A stretch of 64,000 nt of DNA from NCBI GenBank assembly GCA_963731125.1, contig CAVSVP010000004.1, positions 1 to 64,000 on the forward strand, read 5' to 3'. This document shows positions 1 to 8,751 of this stretch, piece after piece. Source of the DNA: CAVSVP01 sp963731125 (GTDB lineage Bacteria > Pseudomonadota > Gammaproteobacteria > Competibacterales > Competibacteraceae). Positions within the stretch are counted from its first letter, which is position 1, and every line of letters starts with the position of its first letter. The notes beneath the pieces are model-generated. The model was not told where the DNA came from and made no database searches. It was given only the letters and a program-made list of their open reading frames with translations. A program made the position numbers and the translations under genes.

Positions 1-20
1 CCAACCCATTCTTGGAACGA

Positions 21-878
21 TCAGCGGGTTAGCACCTGCCTGAAGTGTTGATCCAAAGGATAAACCCATAAGTCCTTGATGGGAACACTCTGTTTTCGAG
101 CCGGTCCGAGTTTCCCCCGGCCTTGAGTTTGACCCAGGTAAAGCCAATTGGCCGCTTGGTAGCAGGTGCCCTGAAAGCGGGGTTTCTCCACGAAAGTCTC
201 TAGCAGGACGGGGCGATAGCCATACTGCTGCTGCCACTGCCTGGGAAGCAGCCGGGCGGCCTTGGCTAAGATCATGGAGGCCAGATTGCGGGAGTGCACC
301 CAGGGCAGGATCAGAAAGCGGGCATTGTTGACGATCAGCGGCAGATGTCGCGTGCGCTGCTCAGGGCGCCAGCCGATATCGCGGTCGCGTGGCGCGACCT
401 GCCAGGCGGCGGCGCCAAAGCCGAGCCGCGCGATCAGTTGTGGGCCGGAGAAGATGCGGTAGCGCAATTGGGCGCCAGGCAGGGGTTGATAGCCGAGATA
501 GTGGTAGCGGTGGAGGTACTCGTTCCACCGCCGCGAATCCTGGCGGTTTTGAACCGGTTGCAGTCGTAGCGGGGTGAGGGCCCGAGCCGGGCTGACGATC
601 GGTAGCCCGGGATCGGTTTGCGAAGTGATCGCCACCGTTGCCCGGGGTTGGGGGTGACGCGGGGGTGGCAGCTCGATGAGCCCATCGCGGTGCATCCGTA
701 GCATGGCGACGCGGGCGGACATGTCTTTCCAGCCGCCATCGGCCTTGTACCAGCCCAGGACCTGACAGGTCAATCGGGAGAGCTCGGCGCGGGTGCGTCC
801 GGGCGCCTCAGCAATGAGCCGACGGATTTGGGCGATCTCCTCGGCACGGAAGTGGCGACCACAGTAGCGATAGCTCAC
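21..878 (-). CDS. DUF4338 (DruA-like) protein, IS66 passenger gene
   Basis: A 285-residue soluble protein. The N-terminal ~70 residues look like a small helical DNA-binding-type region (EIAQIRRLIAEAPGRTRAEL). The body from about residue 120 carries features I associate with DUF4338: RYHYLGYQPLPGAQLRY, then LPWVHSRNLASMIL and LLETFVEKPRFQGTCYQAAN. The family includes DruA of the Druantia anti-phage system, but many members sit beside IS66 transposases as here. The start codon overlaps the transposase stop by 4 bases (875-878), so the two are probably translated together. The biochemical role of the stand-alone form is not established; a function in transposition or in element defence is inference. 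Confidence 0.75.
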   Translation of the reverse strand: MSYRYCGRHFRAEEIAQIRRLIAEAPGRTRAELSRLTCQVLGWYKADGGWKDMSARVAMLRMHRDGLIELPPPRHPQPRATVAITSQTDPGLPIVSPARALTPLRLQPVQNRQDSRRWNEYLHRYHYLGYQPLPGAQLRYRIFSGPQLIARLGFGAAAWQVAPRDRDIGWRPEQRTRHLPLIVNNARFLILPWVHSRNLASMILAKAARLLPRQWQQQYGYRPVLLETFVEKPRFQGTCYQAANWLYLGQTQGRGKLGPARKQSVPIKDLWVYPLDQHFRQVLTR

Positions 879-2469
879 GAGCGGTCGTGACCGGGTACGG
901 GTGCGGTGGGTGAGGCCGGTGGCGCCTGGGGGGAATAGGGTCGGGTCAGCTCAGCACGTCGCGGTTCCTCCATGCGCCACGGCAGAAAGGGATCGAGATC
1001 CCGCGGGGGGCGGGCGCCATTGTCGGCACACGCCTGGAGATAAACCGTCAACCAGTGCCGCGGGTTAATGCCCCACAGCTCCAACGTCTGCAGCACCGAG
1101 AAGCGGGTGGCGGCCAACTGCGCACTCCAGAGGCTGCCCGATCCATAGTAGTGCTTGCGTCCGGTCACCGGGGTACGCAGGCTGTTCTCGGCGCGATTGT
1201 TGTCCAGAGGAACCTCGGGGTGATCGAGAAAGAGAGTCAGCCCTGGCCAGTGCTCAAGCAGGCTCTGGAGCACCTGCTGTTGTTGGCGTTGCGCCCCCTT
1301 GGATAAGGGGGCCACCGGCGTACTCGACGGCGCTTCGCTGGCGGCCGAAGGAAGGAGTGGCACGCCGGCACTGTTAGGCGCCACCACCCGCGTGGCTTCC
1401 CCATGCATTCGTTGCAGAGTCGTTTGCAGCGCCTGGTGGTGTTCCGTGAAGGCCTCAGACTGCTCGCTCAGTGTCCGCTCCGAATTCCGCTGTTCCAGAC
1501 GCAGCGCGTTGAGATGATAGCGTGTGCCAATGCGCTCCTTCCACTCCAGCGCCCACCCTTGCAACTCGGCAAAGGATCGTCCGGCATTCAGGAAATCACG
1601 ACGTACGTGCGCCCAGCAGAAGGCCAGCAGGATGCCCTCGACCAGTCGGGCGAGCTTTTTGTACGCGCTATAGCGATCGCAGACGATAATGACCGGGTCA
1701 TGCTTCAAGCCCGCAAAATGCGCCCCCGGCACCGCCGCACTGCGACTCGGGTCAAGACAATAGAAGATGACCGAGGCCGAACGGGTTAGCCACAGATACC
1801 CGCGGGTGCCGACCTTGTCCTCGCGCTCCACACACACTTCCCAGCGGGTCTCATCGTTGTGAAACAGCCGTTCACTCATCTGTTGGTCGTAGAGGGCTTC
1901 GCGCACCGGCTCAACCAGGGGTACGAGCGCTTGCAAGCCACCGCCGACCGTTCCCGGTGAAACCGGCAACCCCTGATCCCTGAGGTCCTGCAGATAACGG
2001 TGGGTGGATTGCCCATAGCGGTATTTTCCCAAGATCACTTCCACCCAGAAGCTGACCCCGTAGGGACTGCGAGGAATCAACTTGGGTGGAGCCGGGGCGG
2101 TGATAATGATCGGCGTAGCCTCACAGGTGCAGCCCGGGTGACAGGTATAGGACTGGCGACGATAGCGACGGCGGTGGGCTTTCACCTCCACCTCAATGAC
2201 CTCACTCTGCTCATCCAGGGCCGGATTACGCCGATGCGGTAAGCCACACTGCGCCACAGCATGTCTCCTCCGCCGGTAGCTCCCTCTCCTCGGTCACCAC
2301 CGGAAGATGTGGTCGTTGGGTACGTCCATGTCCACCACGGCCTGGCTGCTGGCCGCGCCTGCGGTTTGAGGGCGGTTCGGGGGGGTTGCCTTTTTCGGAT
2401 TTCAGCGCCACAGGCTTCTCGCTCTTCTTCCCGAATAAGCGGTTCTGCAAATCTTTGATTTTGCCATCC

Positions 2470-4028
2470 TTAACTTGACAATGTCACATTTCCCAAATGA
2501 TCGATGAGTTTGTATCATAATGATTTTTCGTAGGAAAGTGATGGTGATGACAAAAAAGAGCTGGGGTGTCGGTGGGGACTGGTGCCGGAGGCGATTCAAA
2601 CGCTGGGGCAGCGGCTGCCTGAGTTTTGGGCGCGCTACCGGAGCTGTTTCAAGACCCAAACCCGAGACGGCAGCGTCTATGCGCGGCATTATCTGAGCGG
2701 ACTGCTGCGTATGGAGGGGAATCGACACTATAGCGGAATCGCGCGAGAGGCGGGTGTTGAAGAGCAAAACCTCCAACACTTCATGAGTCACTCGCCGGGG
2801 TCGGCTGAGACGGTCTACCGCCAGGTCCAAGCGGAAGTGAAAGCGGTTCCGGAACTGACGAGGGGCGCCGTGGTTCTGGTCGACGAAAGTGCCGACGAGA
2901 ACGCCGGCGATGCCAGTGCCGGGGCGGCCAAGCCATATAAGGGTCGGCTGGGCAAGGTAGAAACCAGCCAAGTGGGCGTGTTGTTGAGCTACGTGAATCT
3001 CACGGTGGCGTCTGGGTTTTGGACCTGGATTCTGGGCAAACTGTTTCTACCCGAGGCCTGGTTCGAGGCCGGCTACCAAAAGCGGCGCAAGCAACAGGGC
3101 ATGCCTGATTCGGTGAAGTTCAAAACCAAGGTTGAACTGGCCTGGGAGGGGATTCAAGAGGTCATGGCGGGTGGTCTCCCGTTTGAGATCGTCGGTTTCG
3201 ATAGCCTGTACGGACGGAGTGGTTGGCTACGGGCCCAGGTGCGAAAGGCTCAGCGGCGGTATATGGCGGAAATCCCGGCCGACACGGCCGTGTACCTGGA
3301 AAAACCGACGCTCGGCATTCCCCCGCGCCGGGGTCAGCGAGGAAAAAAGCCGACGCAGGTGCAGGTGCTGGCCGGGGAAACGGTCCGCGTGGACAGCTTG
3401 CGGGAGACGCTGGCCTGGCAGCGTCTTCGAGTCCGGGCGACCGAACGGGGTGAGCTGTGCGAACGCTTCGCTGCGCGCCGCGTCTGGACCGTCCATGACG
3501 GTCAAGCCGTGGAAGACTGGCTGGTGATGCGCGAAGAGGCCACCGACCGCTACCGCTATGCCCTGGGTAACGCCTCAGCGGACACTTCATTGGAACAACT
3601 GGCCTGGTGGAAGTGCCAGCGCTACGTCATCGAACGGGCCAACCAGGATGCCAAGTCCGAGCTGGGCTGGGATGAGTGGCCGGCGCAGAAGTACCGTGCC
3701 TGGGATCATCATCTCGCTTTGACGGTACTCGCCTCCTGGTTCATCGCGCAAACCCAACTCGACTGGGCGCAGACTCATTCTCGTGACCCGGCGTTGCTCG
3801 AAGAACTGGAAACGGATGTCTTACCGGCTCTGTCGGTGGCCAATGTTCGGGAGTTACTGCGCGCGGTTATGCCTCTGAAACGCTTGACCGAAGAACAAGC
3901 TACGGAACGAGTGATTGAGCATTTGCTTAATCGCACCCGATCACGCAAGAGTCGGCTGAAAAAACAACGACTTAAAAATAGAGTCCACACCGGCCCCACG
4001 TGAGGCTAATGTGACATTGTCAAGTTAA
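2470..4028 (+). mobile_element. IS701-family insertion inside IS66, TTAA duplication
   Basis: The ends 2470-2490 and 4008-4028 are perfect inverted repeats over 21 bases. The outer TTAA (2470-2473 and 4025-4028) is best read as the 4-bp target duplication, because deleting 2474-4028 rejoins the IS66 transposase reading frame without a gap. The element proper is therefore about 2474-4024 with 17-bp perfect inverted repeats beginning CTTGACAATGTCACATT. It contains one transposase gene that fills nearly its whole length. It looks complete and possibly still active. Confidence 0.9.
2582..4003 (+). CDS. IS701-family DDE transposase
   Basis: A 473-residue transposase starting at GTG 2582. Family features are VLVDESADENAGDASAGAA followed by GRLGKVETSQVGV (first aspartate region, residues ~100-135), a second aspartate in IVGFDSLYG (~205) and a C-terminal glutamate region ERANQDAKSELGWDEW (~350). 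The basic tail RSRKSRLKKQRLKNR suits DNA binding. Length and motif order match full-length IS701 transposases. It is transcribed opposite to the IS66 gene it interrupts. No frameshift or internal stop is visible, so it is probably functional. Confidence 0.9.
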   Translation: MPEAIQTLGQRLPEFWARYRSCFKTQTRDGSVYARHYLSGLLRMEGNRHYSGIAREAGVEEQNLQHFMSHSPGSAETVYRQVQAEVKAVPELTRGAVVLVDESADENAGDASAGAAKPYKGRLGKVETSQVGVLLSYVNLTVASGFWTWILGKLFLPEAWFEAGYQKRRKQQGMPDSVKFKTKVELAWEGIQEVMAGGLPFEIVGFDSLYGRSGWLRAQVRKAQRRYMAEIPADTAVYLEKPTLGIPPRRGQRGKKPTQVQVLAGETVRVDSLRETLAWQRLRVRATERGELCERFAARRVWTVHDGQAVEDWLVMREEATDRYRYALGNASADTSLEQLAWWKCQRYVIERANQDAKSELGWDEWPAQKYRAWDHHLALTVLASWFIAQTQLDWAQTHSRDPALLEELETDVLPALSVANVRELLRAVMPLKRLTEEQATERVIEHLLNRTRSRKSRLKKQRLKNRVHTGPT

Positions 4029-4401
4029 CAACCAGCTCCTGCTCCAGCTGCGCTATCTTGGCTTTCGCTCGCCCATGCTGAATTTCCCAATAGCTTGCCC
4101 GATGGCGTAGCTCGATATAGTCCTGTTTACTCATCGTCACCCATTTCTGCGCGAACGGCGACCGTGGTTCTCCAATAACACAGCCCCTTGGGTGGGGCAG
4201 CGCGGTGGTAAGGTGGGTGTTTGGGATACTTTCCATGGACCGGTTTGTACACTATTTTTCCTCGTGTGTCCCGTCCTATTTTTCGGCAACAATGGGTTGG
4301 CCGAATATTTACAATTGCAGGATATGCCACTCGTTTACCATCGCAATATCCAGTTCTGAGACTCCGAATACCGTTAAGCAGTTCTCTTCCTGCTTGTTAT
4401 T

Positions 4402-4515
4402 AGACCTCCCGCATCAGTCGGACGCTAACGGTCCAGGCTGGACGTGTCATCGTCTCTCAGCCCCTGCCGGACGGCAGGGATTCGCTACCGCGCACCTCCC
4501 TGTGCGTTGCTGGTG
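4402..4515 (+). repeat. Dispersed intergenic repeat, copy A
   Basis: Begins AGACCTCCCGCATCAGTCGG and continues GACGCTAAC, GGCTGGACGTGTCA, a GC-rich variable middle and CGCTACCGCGCACCTCCCTG. Related copies lie at 10653, 27771 and, inverted, at 18822-18890. The copy lies about 90 bases outside the IS66 right end, so it is not part of that element. No coding potential is seen. Confidence 0.75.
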
Positions 4516-4706
4516 ACACTTTGCTAGCCCGACGCCTTTTCATTTTTCGAGAGGTCTATCGTGTTCTGCCGACTTGGATGAATGTCGGAACCGGCTGCTA
4601 AGGTTGAGTTCTAATCATAAAGCAGGTAAACTAACAGCAGTTTGATGTCTAAAGGTTTTTGCCGAATTTAATGAATAGTGTTGTTAATGCGCGAACCATA
4701 ACTGAA

Positions 4707-4729
4707 CCTCCTTCGCGGGAGGCTTTTTT
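4707..4729 (+). terminator. Intrinsic terminator
   Basis: Stem CCTCC / GGAGG (4707-4711 with 4718-4722), loop TTCGCG, followed by CTTTTTT. No gene immediately upstream on the plus strand explains it. Read on the minus strand the same hairpin would place GGAGG seven bases before an ATG opening a 16-codon ORF, which may be coincidence. Confidence 0.6.
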
Positions 4730-4910
4730 GATCGTTCGCTTATTGGATAGGCGAAACTGTTGGAAACGCTTCGAGCTTAACAGTGGTCCAGCAGTGAGAT
4801 CGTGTATCCAACAGTGCTGTCGGTGCAGTAAAACGTAATTGCCTCCATACAAAGTCTTTCTGGAGGCGGAGCATAGCTTAGACGCCTTCAGAAAGGTTGG
4901 TCTTATTAGA

Positions 4911-4943
4911 CCCCGGTCGGCGTCAAGCCACCGGGGTTTTTTT
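4911..4943 (+). terminator. Strong intrinsic terminator
   Basis: A two-part stem: CCCCGGT (4911-4917) pairs with ACCGGGG (4930-4936), with an inner GGC/GCC pairing around GTCAA. Seven T residues follow at 4937-4943. It would end a plus-strand transcript starting after 4730. Confidence 0.75.
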
Positions 4944-5044
4944 ATTATGCCGGTTTGCTGCAACCGTTCAAACATCACGGTGTGCGAGGCGTCGGCCTAT
5001 TACCGGCGTCGGTCTTGAAACTGTCACGGTGAAGGGAGAAGCTT

Positions 5045-5218
5045 ATGAATAAGATCAAGCAGGCATTACAGCAGTTTTGGATGGTATTTCTCGTGCCTTC
5101 TAAGACTCAGAGAGAAAAGCCCCTTTCCCGTCAAGACGTCTTGATGCTGTTGGCTGCCAATAAGCTATCGGCAGTGCAGGCGAGGACCGTGCTGGCAAAA
5201 CGGTTTCAGGATAAGTGA
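5045..5218 (+). CDS. Small hypothetical protein, 57 residues
   Basis: A short ORF (MNKIKQALQQFWMVFLVPSK to KRFQDK) with a good ribosome-binding site (GAAGGGAG) a few bases upstream. The N-terminus is amphipathic. The C-terminal half resembles a small helical module (SRQDVLMLLAANKLSAVQAR). Its stop TGA overlaps the GTG start of the next gene, indicating translational coupling. I do not recognise the family. Confidence 0.55.
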   Translation: MNKIKQALQQFWMVFLVPSKTQREKPLSRQDVLMLLAANKLSAVQARTVLAKRFQDK

Positions 5219-5556
5219 AAGCATTTATTCATCGAAACCCACTACAAGCTTGGAATCTCATTCCCATGAATCGGCTTAGTCATCGTCCTTCCTGGCTCGC
5301 CCGCCTAGGGCTGAGCGTGGTTTTTGTGTTCGCTATTGCAGCGGGTGTGGTTTTGTCGGCTGTTTTTTTCGCGTTGTTTCTGGTACTGGCTTTAGTTTTC
5401 GGTGGTTGGTTGTGGTGGCAAACAAGGCGCTTACGACGTCAACATAGGGAGACATTTATCGAGGCGGATTACGAAGTCGAAACGGAGTATGAAATTCTCG
5501 AAGATCGCCGTTTACGGGAGGCGGATTTCGAGAAAAAACACTCTCAGCAGGGATAA
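5215..5556 (+). CDS. Small membrane protein, 113 residues
   Basis: Starts at GTG 5215, overlapping the upstream stop by 4 bases; an alternative start is ATG 5266 (MNRLSHRPSWLARLG). It has a hydrophobic segment that could form one long or two closely spaced membrane spans (residues ~33-65), then a positively charged WWQTRRLRRQHR stretch and an acidic, charged tail (EADYEVETEYEILEDRRLREADFEKK). The positive-inside rule suggests the charged tail is cytoplasmic. Family not recognised. Coupling to the 57-residue gene suggests a shared envelope role, which is inference. Confidence 0.6.
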   Translation: MKAFIHRNPLQAWNLIPMNRLSHRPSWLARLGLSVVFVFAIAAGVVLSAVFFALFLVLALVFGGWLWWQTRRLRRQHRETFIEADYEVETEYEILEDRRLREADFEKKHSQQG

Positions 5557-5727
5557 AATCACCACTATTTAGCAGGCTGGCCGGGTAATGCCAGCCGACG
5601 TTTGCCTGTTGCATAAGGTTGTTAAATTTTTTCAGCATGGCAAAAGTATAACCGTATAATTCGAAGACTTGCTGAGTTATGGAGACGATGTAAATGGAGA
5701 GAACCTCACGGAAGAGCAGCCTGCACC

Positions 5728-6936
5728 ATGTCTAGTAATATTCATTGTGTCCCTGATGAGGAATATTGGGGGCGTATTTTAGACAGCGACTTTAGTGTTC
5801 GCCTAAAACAGCGTCTGCAAAGTTATCTTGCCGTATTTTCGGCTTTCGAGAAAACCGCCACGCCTGCAATATCTTATATTTCAGCCTGGCAGGAGGGGGG
5901 CAAGGAAATCTGGTATGAATATACCAGCAGGCGGTTTGTCGATCTCATGGGTTGCCATGCTCGAGAGCTGGCAGAAGTTTTTCAAAATAGTGTGATTGAC
6001 CGCCGTATTTATAAGTATCACTATGTCGGTTTTGATCCTGGTATAAGAAAGGAAGTCATTAATCAAGATGAGTTAAATACCGCCCGTAGTAAGCTGCGCG
6101 AGGAAGTTAAAAAAGCGGGTACGATCGAGGTGGTCTACAAAATATCTGTTCCAAAAGACCGAATCCTATGGTTTAAGGATCAGGCAAGTTTAGAGATTTA
6201 TGAACAGGACAAAATTTGCCTTTCTTTAGGTTATTTGACAGACGTAACTAAAGAAATGGAAGTGGAAGAAAATTTTCAAAGGACCGAGAAAAAGTTAAGA
6301 GAGGCAAATCGTAAAATTGAACGAGTTAATTTTGAACTGGTCAAGGAAATAGCAGAACGGCAGCGTGCTGAAACGGAATTAAAAGAAGCAAATAAAACGC
6401 TGCAACGACTTGCTACGCTGGACGGGCTTACCCAGATTGCCAATCGTCGCCAGTTAGATGAGCGCTTACATCAGGAATGGGAACGCATGAAAAGAGAGCA
6501 AAAACCGCTCTCTTTAATTTTGTGCGATATTGACTTTTTTAAACTATATAACGACGCTTACGGACACCAGTCAGGCGACAACTGTCTTTGTGCGATTACT
6601 CAAGCCATTCACGTTAACGTAAAACGTGCAGGTGATCTAGTGGCTCGTTACGGTGGTGAGGAATTTGCCGTAATACTGCCTAACACCAATGGTCCTCAGG
6701 CTATCCATGTGGCTGAACTGATTCGCAAAGAAATGCTGCAACTGGCCATTGATCATAAAAAATCCCCTATTAGCCCTTATGTGACCTTAAGCCTCGGGGT
6801 AGCCTGTATTATCCCACGCCGGGAACTGTTGGCAGGGCAATTGGTTAAGGAGGCGGACGAGGCTCTTTACGAGGCAAAGCGGCGCGGGCGGAATCGTGTG
6901 GTGTTAAAGCGGTTTAACGTGCCGCTTTCTAGCTAA
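5728..6936 (+). CDS. Diguanylate cyclase with PAS-like sensor
   Basis: A 402-residue soluble GGDEF protein that should make cyclic di-GMP from two GTP. Residues ~30-180 are a sensor region resembling a PAS domain (EYTSRRFVDLMG, then LGYLTDVTKEMEVEENFQ). A coiled-coil linker follows (~185-230, TEKKLREANRKIERVNFEL). The catalytic domain begins at DGLTQIANRRQLDERL, with metal-binding CDIDFFK and active-site GGEEF. An RxxD inhibitory site (RAGD) lies five residues before GGEEF, so product inhibition is expected. The ATG at 5728 has only a weak ribosome site. A 13-codon upstream ORF (5694-5735), itself preceded by GGAGAC, overlaps the start and may couple translation. The gene is visibly AT-richer than many neighbours. 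Confidence 0.9.
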   Translation: MSSNIHCVPDEEYWGRILDSDFSVRLKQRLQSYLAVFSAFEKTATPAISYISAWQEGGKEIWYEYTSRRFVDLMGCHARELAEVFQNSVIDRRIYKYHYVGFDPGIRKEVINQDELNTARSKLREEVKKAGTIEVVYKISVPKDRILWFKDQASLEIYEQDKICLSLGYLTDVTKEMEVEENFQRTEKKLREANRKIERVNFELVKEIAERQRAETELKEANKTLQRLATLDGLTQIANRRQLDERLHQEWERMKREQKPLSLILCDIDFFKLYNDAYGHQSGDNCLCAITQAIHVNVKRAGDLVARYGGEEFAVILPNTNGPQAIHVAELIRKEMLQLAIDHKKSPISPYVTLSLGVACIIPRRELLAGQLVKEADEALYEAKRRGRNRVVLKRFNVPLSS

Positions 6937-7003
6937 CATGATGCCCGGTGATAAAATCGATAACTGTGATCTTAATTTGACACGCGATACGCTGATTGTC
7001 ATT

Positions 7004-8664
7004 GGGCGTAACCAGATTTCCGCCTCTCAGGCGGCCTTGGGCAAAATCTCCAGTGCAGGCCGACGAATAGGTTTTTTAGGATACAGTCGGGCCGTTTCTT
7101 GTTTGATGTAGTACTGCATGAAGTCCTCCCACTGCCCATTGAGGGCGAGGCAACGGAGCTGGAGCACGGCCTGAGCGCCAGGCAGCGTCCCATGCATGCC
7201 GGTGCGCTCCATGCGATCCTTGACCACATGACGGCAAGCGCCCTCGATGACGCCCGAGGCGATGGGATAGCCAGCTGCCAGATACTGATCGTACTGCACG
7301 CGATGCCGATGCCGGTGAAAGTAATCGCTGATCTTGGTCAGTGGCTGGCGTTGTGCGTCCGACAAGCCGCATCGCTGGGCCTGATCGATCAACCAGATCA
7401 TCAGCATCCGCGCCTGGCCCTTGAGCAGTGCCAGTAAGCAAAGTTTCATCAGGGCCATCGCCTGGTCGCTGCCCGGGGCATGAAATAAATGCACCGCTTC
7501 CCAGAGATACCCATTGGCATGCAGCAAATCCAGAATCTCTACCCGGGGCGTGTCCTTCAGCACCGCCTCTAACTGGTCCCACAACGTGGGTTGACCGTCC
7601 ATGACCACTACCCAGGGCTGGCGGTGTTGGGGATCCCGTCCCTGGGCTTGCTCCAGCAGCCAGGGGAAAATGACCTCGGCGCTATGGCCCGGCTGGCCGC
7701 TGTCGGCTTCGGACAGCGCCGCGCGCAGGCGCTTGTGTTGGGGCGCCGGGCGGGCCAAGACCGGCGGCACACCGGGTATTGGTTCCTGAAACAGCGCTTC
7801 CAGCACCTGCTCCGGGGTGCGTACGTAGGGTTCGAGGTGATAAGCCGCGCCTACCAAGGCCATCTGTTTGCGCCCCGGTTTAGGGCCAGGCCGATGGGCA
7901 TGGGCGGTAATCGGCGGTGCCTCGGGCGCTTTGCGCATGGGTACCCCCTTGCCGTCGGCGCGCATCACCACCACTTGCGCCTCAACAGCGGCCTCCGGCG
8001 CGGGGTGCGCGGCCCAGAATCCCTCGACCTGCGCGCCCAGCATACGGCTGGTCTGCTCCAGCCCCGCCACCGATTGCCTCAACCCCAGCATCGGTTCCAG
8101 CACCGCGTTAACTTGCCCATAGGGCATTTCCATCGCCAAGCGCTGGTCCCAGTCCTGCAGGAGGTAGGAGTCCTTGCCTTCCGGCAGGCCGGCTCGGGCA
8201 TCCAGCGGCACGTATTCGATGCGCTGCTTCTCACCACGGGCGTAGACCCAGCGCACGCTCTCCAACAACCCAAAGATCGCGCGGTAACTGCGCCGCTGGG
8301 GCTCGCTCAGGCGTTTGAGTTCGCGCCCGTCGCTCAGCTCCATCCGCTCGCCCTCATCGCCTTCACCCAACAGAGCAAAGAACTCTTTGAGCAGCAGCAA
8401 CCCCAACTGCAACAACCGCTTGAACAGCTCCCGTTCGACCGCGTGGGCGGCACTGCCGGTCTCGGCCGCCCGGCGGATGAAGCCTTGCAGTTGATCTAGG
8501 ATCACCTCAACGCTCTCAGGCTTGCCTTGAGTAGATGCTTGTCTCATTATCTTCATCGGTGGGTTCCTCGCAGGATGGTGCCTAACAACTTCATCCTACC
8601 CCAGCCCTTGGCTCAGGGGCAGAGGAACCTACTCGCTTCCGCTTGCGGAATTCTGGTTACGCCC
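7004..8664 (-). mobile_element. ISKra4-family insertion sequence, complete
   Basis: Terminal inverted repeats GGGCGTAACCAGAWTTCCGC lie at 7004-7023 and 8645-8664. The element is bounded by a perfect 9-bp direct repeat ATTGTCATT (6995-7003 and 8665-8673), a target-site duplication showing a recent, undecayed insertion. One intact transposase gene fills it. It sits between the diguanylate cyclase gene and the DUF1990 gene. If it is excised with one duplication copy, an open frame runs from ATG 6941 into the DUF1990 ORF. Confidence 0.92.
7027..8556 (-). CDS. ISKra4-family transposase
   Basis: A 509-residue DDE-type transposase. Diagnostic features are MRADGKGVPM (first aspartate, ~residue 200), VEILDLLHANGYLWEAVHLF (second aspartate, ~345) and YPIASGVIEGACRHVVKDRM (glutamate, ~435). 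The N-terminal 180 residues are helical and probably bind DNA. The ATG at 8556 is preceded by GAGGA at suitable spacing. Length and motif spacing match full-length members, and no lesion is visible. A long plus-strand ORF (7591-8499) is its antisense shadow. Confidence 0.9.
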   Translation of the reverse strand: MKIMRQASTQGKPESVEVILDQLQGFIRRAAETGSAAHAVERELFKRLLQLGLLLLKEFFALLGEGDEGERMELSDGRELKRLSEPQRRSYRAIFGLLESVRWVYARGEKQRIEYVPLDARAGLPEGKDSYLLQDWDQRLAMEMPYGQVNAVLEPMLGLRQSVAGLEQTSRMLGAQVEGFWAAHPAPEAAVEAQVVVMRADGKGVPMRKAPEAPPITAHAHRPGPKPGRKQMALVGAAYHLEPYVRTPEQVLEALFQEPIPGVPPVLARPAPQHKRLRAALSEADSGQPGHSAEVIFPWLLEQAQGRDPQHRQPWVVVMDGQPTLWDQLEAVLKDTPRVEILDLLHANGYLWEAVHLFHAPGSDQAMALMKLCLLALLKGQARMLMIWLIDQAQRCGLSDAQRQPLTKISDYFHRHRHRVQYDQYLAAGYPIASGVIEGACRHVVKDRMERTGMHGTLPGAQAVLQLRCLALNGQWEDFMQYYIKQETARLYPKKPIRRPALEILPKAA

Positions 8665-8751
8665 ATTGTCATTAAACCTCTTGCGTCAAGAAGTCTATTT
8701 AGTTTTAAAATCGACAAAAATGAACGGTTCAGCGGCTTATTTTTGACTGCT

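Larger units (their letters stand above)
875..4134 (-). pseudogene. IS66 transposase (TnpC), frameshifted and IS-interrupted
   Basis: Three pieces make up one IS66 transposase. The N-terminus starts at ATG 4134 (MSKQDYIELRHRASYWEIQ) and runs to 4029. The next piece is 2469-2250 (DLQNRLFGKKSEKP, typical of IS66). The large C-terminal piece is 2257-875. Removing the IS701 insertion with one TTAA copy restores the frame exactly (QELV-VKDG-KIKD). A second lesion sits in the zinc-finger region near 2255-2262, where one extra base separates ELPAEETC from QCGLPH. The DDE residues are still readable: HNDETRW, VCDRYSAY and NNRAENSLR. The protein cannot be made intact; the 460-residue ORF starting at GTG 2257 lacks the N-terminal region. 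Confidence 0.85.
1..4312 (-). mobile_element. IS66-family insertion sequence, left tip outside window
   Basis: The right terminus is inferred at about 4312: on the minus strand the sequence there begins GTAAATATTCGGCCAACCCA, the GTAA start typical of IS66 ends. The first ten bases of the window (CCAACCCATT) repeat the inner part of that end in inverted orientation, so the left tip should lie about 12 bases before position 1. Inside are a DUF4338 gene and a transposase gene, both on the minus strand. The usual IS66 accessory genes tnpA and tnpB are not seen. The element is disrupted by an IS701-family insertion. The 8-bp target duplication expected for IS66 cannot be tested because the left flank is missing. 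Confidence 0.8.
4313..5044. other. Gene-free stretch with repeat copy A and two terminators
   Basis: No convincing gene is seen between the IS66 end and the small ORF at 5045. It holds repeat copy A and two plus-strand intrinsic terminators (4707-4729 and 4911-4943). About 180 bases between the terminators contain several short inverted repeats, so a small RNA ending at 4943 is possible, but no good promoter was found. A 109-codon minus-strand ORF (4649-4978) reads through both hairpins and was rejected. Confidence 0.5.

Noticed and set aside
4649..4978. Minus-strand ORF of 109 codons
   Set aside because: It reads straight through two plus-strand terminator hairpins, has no recognisable family pattern and a biased composition; a 16-codon piece at its end has a good ribosome site but that site is the terminator stem.
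5571..5600. Hairpin GGCTGGC...GCCAGCC as terminator after the 113-residue gene
   Set aside because: The stem is good but no T tract follows, so it was not called as an intrinsic terminator.
7591..8499. Plus-strand ORF of 302 codons
   Set aside because: Exactly antisense to the ISKra4 transposase, with Leu/Arg/His/Gln-rich low-complexity translation; a shadow of the GC-rich coding strand.
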